Position numbers and translations under genes: made by a program
Assembly: GCA_964017195.1 (NCBI GenBank)
Contig: OZ024896.1
Span: 36,470,307 to 36,534,306, forward strand
Reading direction: 5' to 3'
From: Siderastrea radians
Lineage: Eukaryota > Cnidaria > Anthozoa > Scleractinia > Rhizangiidae
Length of the DNA stretch: 64,000 bases
Part shown: one piece after another, positions 62,131-64,000 of the stretch
Layout: every line of letters starts with the position of its first letter
Numbering within the stretch: the first letter of the stretch is position 1
The notes under the pieces: model-generated
What the model was told of the DNA's origin: nothing
The model's database searches: none
The model's input: only the letters and a program-made list of their open reading frames with translations

Positions 62131-64000
62131 TCAGTCTAACGGAATGTCATCCAGATCAAACGCTTGAGGCTGAGCTGTCCTCGGCAGGTTTGATATCCAC
62201 TGCCTCATGCGCTCAAAACCAGGTAGCACGTAGCTCCGGTCAAAGGGATCATCAGCAGTAGGATCAAGAATTCTTCTCATCAGAACAGCTGGACCTTCGT
62301 CGTCACCCTGTGCACAGACATCTCCCTTTGTAATCAACTTCATCGTTTTAACTTCACCTTTCAACACGCTAAGCATACGGCGCCTCATGTTTGGTTCAGG
62401 GTACATCGTAACCGTGTAGAACAGTGAGTTCCAGTTGCGTTCAAATATTTCGGGCAATTTTCTGAAGTACCGATTATCGTTTCTTTTAATTTCTCCGAGA
62501 TCTTCCAATATGGACCTTTCCAAAGGGTCGAGAGCTTGAAGGTTGCAATTGGCATGGTTGGAAACCATATCGATAAACTTCTTGCTGATAGCAAAGAATT
62601 GTTTTTTCAACCGTTCTTTGTTTTCGGGCTGATTTGCTGTTGCGTCTAGTACAGGGGGTATCCAATGCTCCTGCCTGCGCAGTGGTGATGACGTTCCATG
62701 TCCTCCTCTTGTAGCGTTTGCGGACGCAGTTGGCTCGCTGCTTGGAATACATTCCTCAGCATCTTCGGGTTCCTGTTTTTGGACCAAAGTCTTCGCAAAT
62801 TGCACTGGATTTTTGATGATCTGCTCAACTTTCCTGGCCAACGATTCCATAATCTTGGGATTTTCAATGTAATCAGCGCAAAACAGGTTGTATGATCTCA
62901 CAAAGAAATGTGGCAAATATTTCTTTGTGAGAGCTTCCAAAAGGTTCCCGAAGAGCTTCATCATGCACTCGGCTCTGTTGTTTTCGGTCCACATCTCGGC
63001 ACCAGTTTCTTCAATCATTTGCAGAAAAATGTTCTTCAGATGAAATGACACCAAACCTTTTGGCTCAGTAGAAAGATAGACTCGATGAAATTTCTTTAAG
63101 CATCGGAAACATTCGCGTTGGATGTCGTTCATTTCTTGGCTTAACAGGTATTCTGCATGTGAAAAGGAGATTCTGAAGTCGCAATGTGGATTTCCACCGT
63201 TCTTAGGGGGCTTTACAACCAAGTGGACCCCCTCCTGAGCTACCTTTCGGACTATGTCAGGCGATGGCCATTTACGCTTTCGTTTGGTCCATTCCCTTGC
63301 AACGTTTGGCCATCCTGGGAATTTTAATGCAGGGACAAAGTCAGACCCGCTTGTTATGTGCTCTAGTGTTTCAATTGCTGATCCAGCCTGGCTTTCGTTA
63401 TCTTCTTTATTACAATCTGAAATTCGTTTACCACCAAGTTGGCTTTCAGCGATCAATTCTTTTTTAAGGGTTAAGGATTGCTGCTCTTCCTTGGTCTCAG
63501 ACTGGTCGTCATTTTGTTTCTCCTTGCTTTTGAGCATTTCACCTTCGTCTATTTGTTTATTCATCGTTTCTGAGAACCGACAAGAGTTTTCTAGTGACTT
63601 TCCGGCCTCTCTCCCGGCACTGCCGACGACGAAAGAAGCACATTTTGAACGGGACATGGCCATATTAAGCGTAAGAGCTGGGCTGGTTGGGCTGTTTTTC
63701 ATGTCACAAGAAAGGAATGGCAGAGTGGAAGACTCTTGTGCCACAATCTGAAGTGCGTGAGGGAAATTGCCACTTAATTCCCCATAAATTGAAGGATGAA
63801 AATTCTTTAAAGCTGAAGTTGCCACGTATTCAGTGTCTTCCACAAGGCAGGACTGAAAAACGGGATGATTGATTCCTTTGATTCTGACGTGTAGTGGGTG
63901 CTCGGGAACTTGATATTCGATGACTTCGTCGTGGATCATCAATTTATCTGGAGTCGGAAAGATCATGATATCCGAGTCTGCCACTTCGTTGGGTAAATCG
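62131..64000 (-). CDS. Mab-21/cGAS-like nucleotidyltransferase, 5' end outside window
   Basis: The frame is open from the right edge to the stop at 62,131, about 622 codons. No start is visible: the first possible codon is GTG, and upstream D-L-P-N-E-V is still coding. The neighbouring pseudogene shows that some 75 residues, including the GSRAEG nucleotide-binding signature, should lie beyond the edge. Seen here, numbering from that GTG: the acidic pair D-S-D-I-M-I-F (residues 3-9), a charged linker of about 100 residues rich in Lys, Glu and Gln (120-210), the third acidic residue in SDFVPALKFPGWP (214-226), and the C-terminal Mab-21 helical domain (about 285-375, with FRCLKKFH and LPHFFVRSYNLF). 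A long tail ends D-L-D-D-I-P-L-D. Family members include cGAS and cGAS-like receptors, which make cyclic dinucleotides on sensing nucleic acid. Activity here is inferred only from the retained acidic residues. Confidence 0.88.
   Translation of the reverse strand, partial: DLPNEVADSDIMIFPTPDKLMIHDEVIEYQVPEHPLHVRIKGINHPVFQSCLVEDTEYVATSALKNFHPSIYGELSGNFPHALQIVAQESSTLPFLSCDMKNSPTSPALTLNMAMSRSKCASFVVGSAGREAGKSLENSCRFSETMNKQIDEGEMLKSKEKQNDDQSETKEEQQSLTLKKELIAESQLGGKRISDCNKEDNESQAGSAIETLEHITSGSDFVPALKFPGWPNVAREWTKRKRKWPSPDIVRKVAQEGVHLVVKPPKNGGNPHCDFRISFSHAEYLLSQEMNDIQRECFRCLKKFHRVYLSTEPKGLVSFHLKNIFLQMIEETGAEMWTENNRAECMMKLFGNLLEALTKKYLPHFFVRSYNLFCADYIENPKIMESLARKVEQIIKNPVQFAKTLVQKQEPEDAEECIPSSEPTASANATRGGHGTSSPLRRQEHWIPPVLDATANQPENKERLKKQFFAISKKFIDMVSNHANCNLQALDPLERSILEDLGEIKRNDNRYFRKLPEIFERNWNSLFYTVTMYPEPNMRRRMLSVLKGEVKTMKLITKGDVCAQGDDEGPAVLMRRILDPTADDPFDRSYVLPGFERMRQWISNLPRTAQPQAFDLDDIPLD

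Overview
The window is eukaryotic, animal-like DNA. It is AT-rich, has single-copy genes far apart, and carries many small transposons and interspersed repeats. The Mab-21/cGAS-like genes, the Ty3/gypsy retroelement and the short repeats look like those of stony corals or related anthozoans. That assignment is an inference from family resemblance, not a proven identity.

Region 1 (1-41,115) is one very large tandem array of an 81-bp monomer, about 500 copies, which continues beyond the left edge. The monomer is an ancient dimer of 36-bp and 45-bp halves. Distinct monomer types are arranged in higher-order blocks that have been re-duplicated at several scales: 649 bp twice, about 729 bp three times, 5,330 bp three times (two of the copies identical over about 5.5 kb), about 1.2 kb twice and 2,018 bp twice. 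Since 81 is a multiple of three, the monomers stay open in frame on both strands and produce many false-looking proteins with a 27-residue period. The block lengths are mostly not multiples of three, so I read the array as a non-coding satellite. A 511-bp TTAA-flanked inverted-repeat element sits inside the third 5.3-kb copy only.

Region 2 (41,116-45,610) is the edge of the array. An unclassified repeat of about 450 bp and a decayed, minus-strand Ty3/gypsy element (gag, protease, RT, RNase H, start of integrase) separate the homogeneous array from a second block of the same satellite. This outer block is strongly diverged, with a period of 82-83 bp.

Region 3 (45,611-55,885) is gene-poor. It holds one clear intronless gene on the minus strand, a secreted Vps62-family protein at 47,848-48,876. 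It also holds several small inverted-repeat elements: a foldback with a hammerhead-like hairpin near 52.0 kb, a Mutator-like element with a 9-bp target duplication near 53.2 kb, and another element near 54.2 kb.

Region 4 (55,886-64,000) contains two tandem minus-strand copies of a Mab-21/cGAS-like nucleotidyltransferase gene. The upstream copy (62,131 to the right edge) is open and runs off the window. The downstream copy (55,886-57,999) is a pseudogene broken by frameshifts and a stop. Between them lie a tRNA-derived SINE, a pair of inverted repeats and an 80-bp hAT-like foldback.

The most unusual items are the satellite with its nested duplication history, the recent 5.3-kb identical duplication, and the decaying Mab-21 gene pair.
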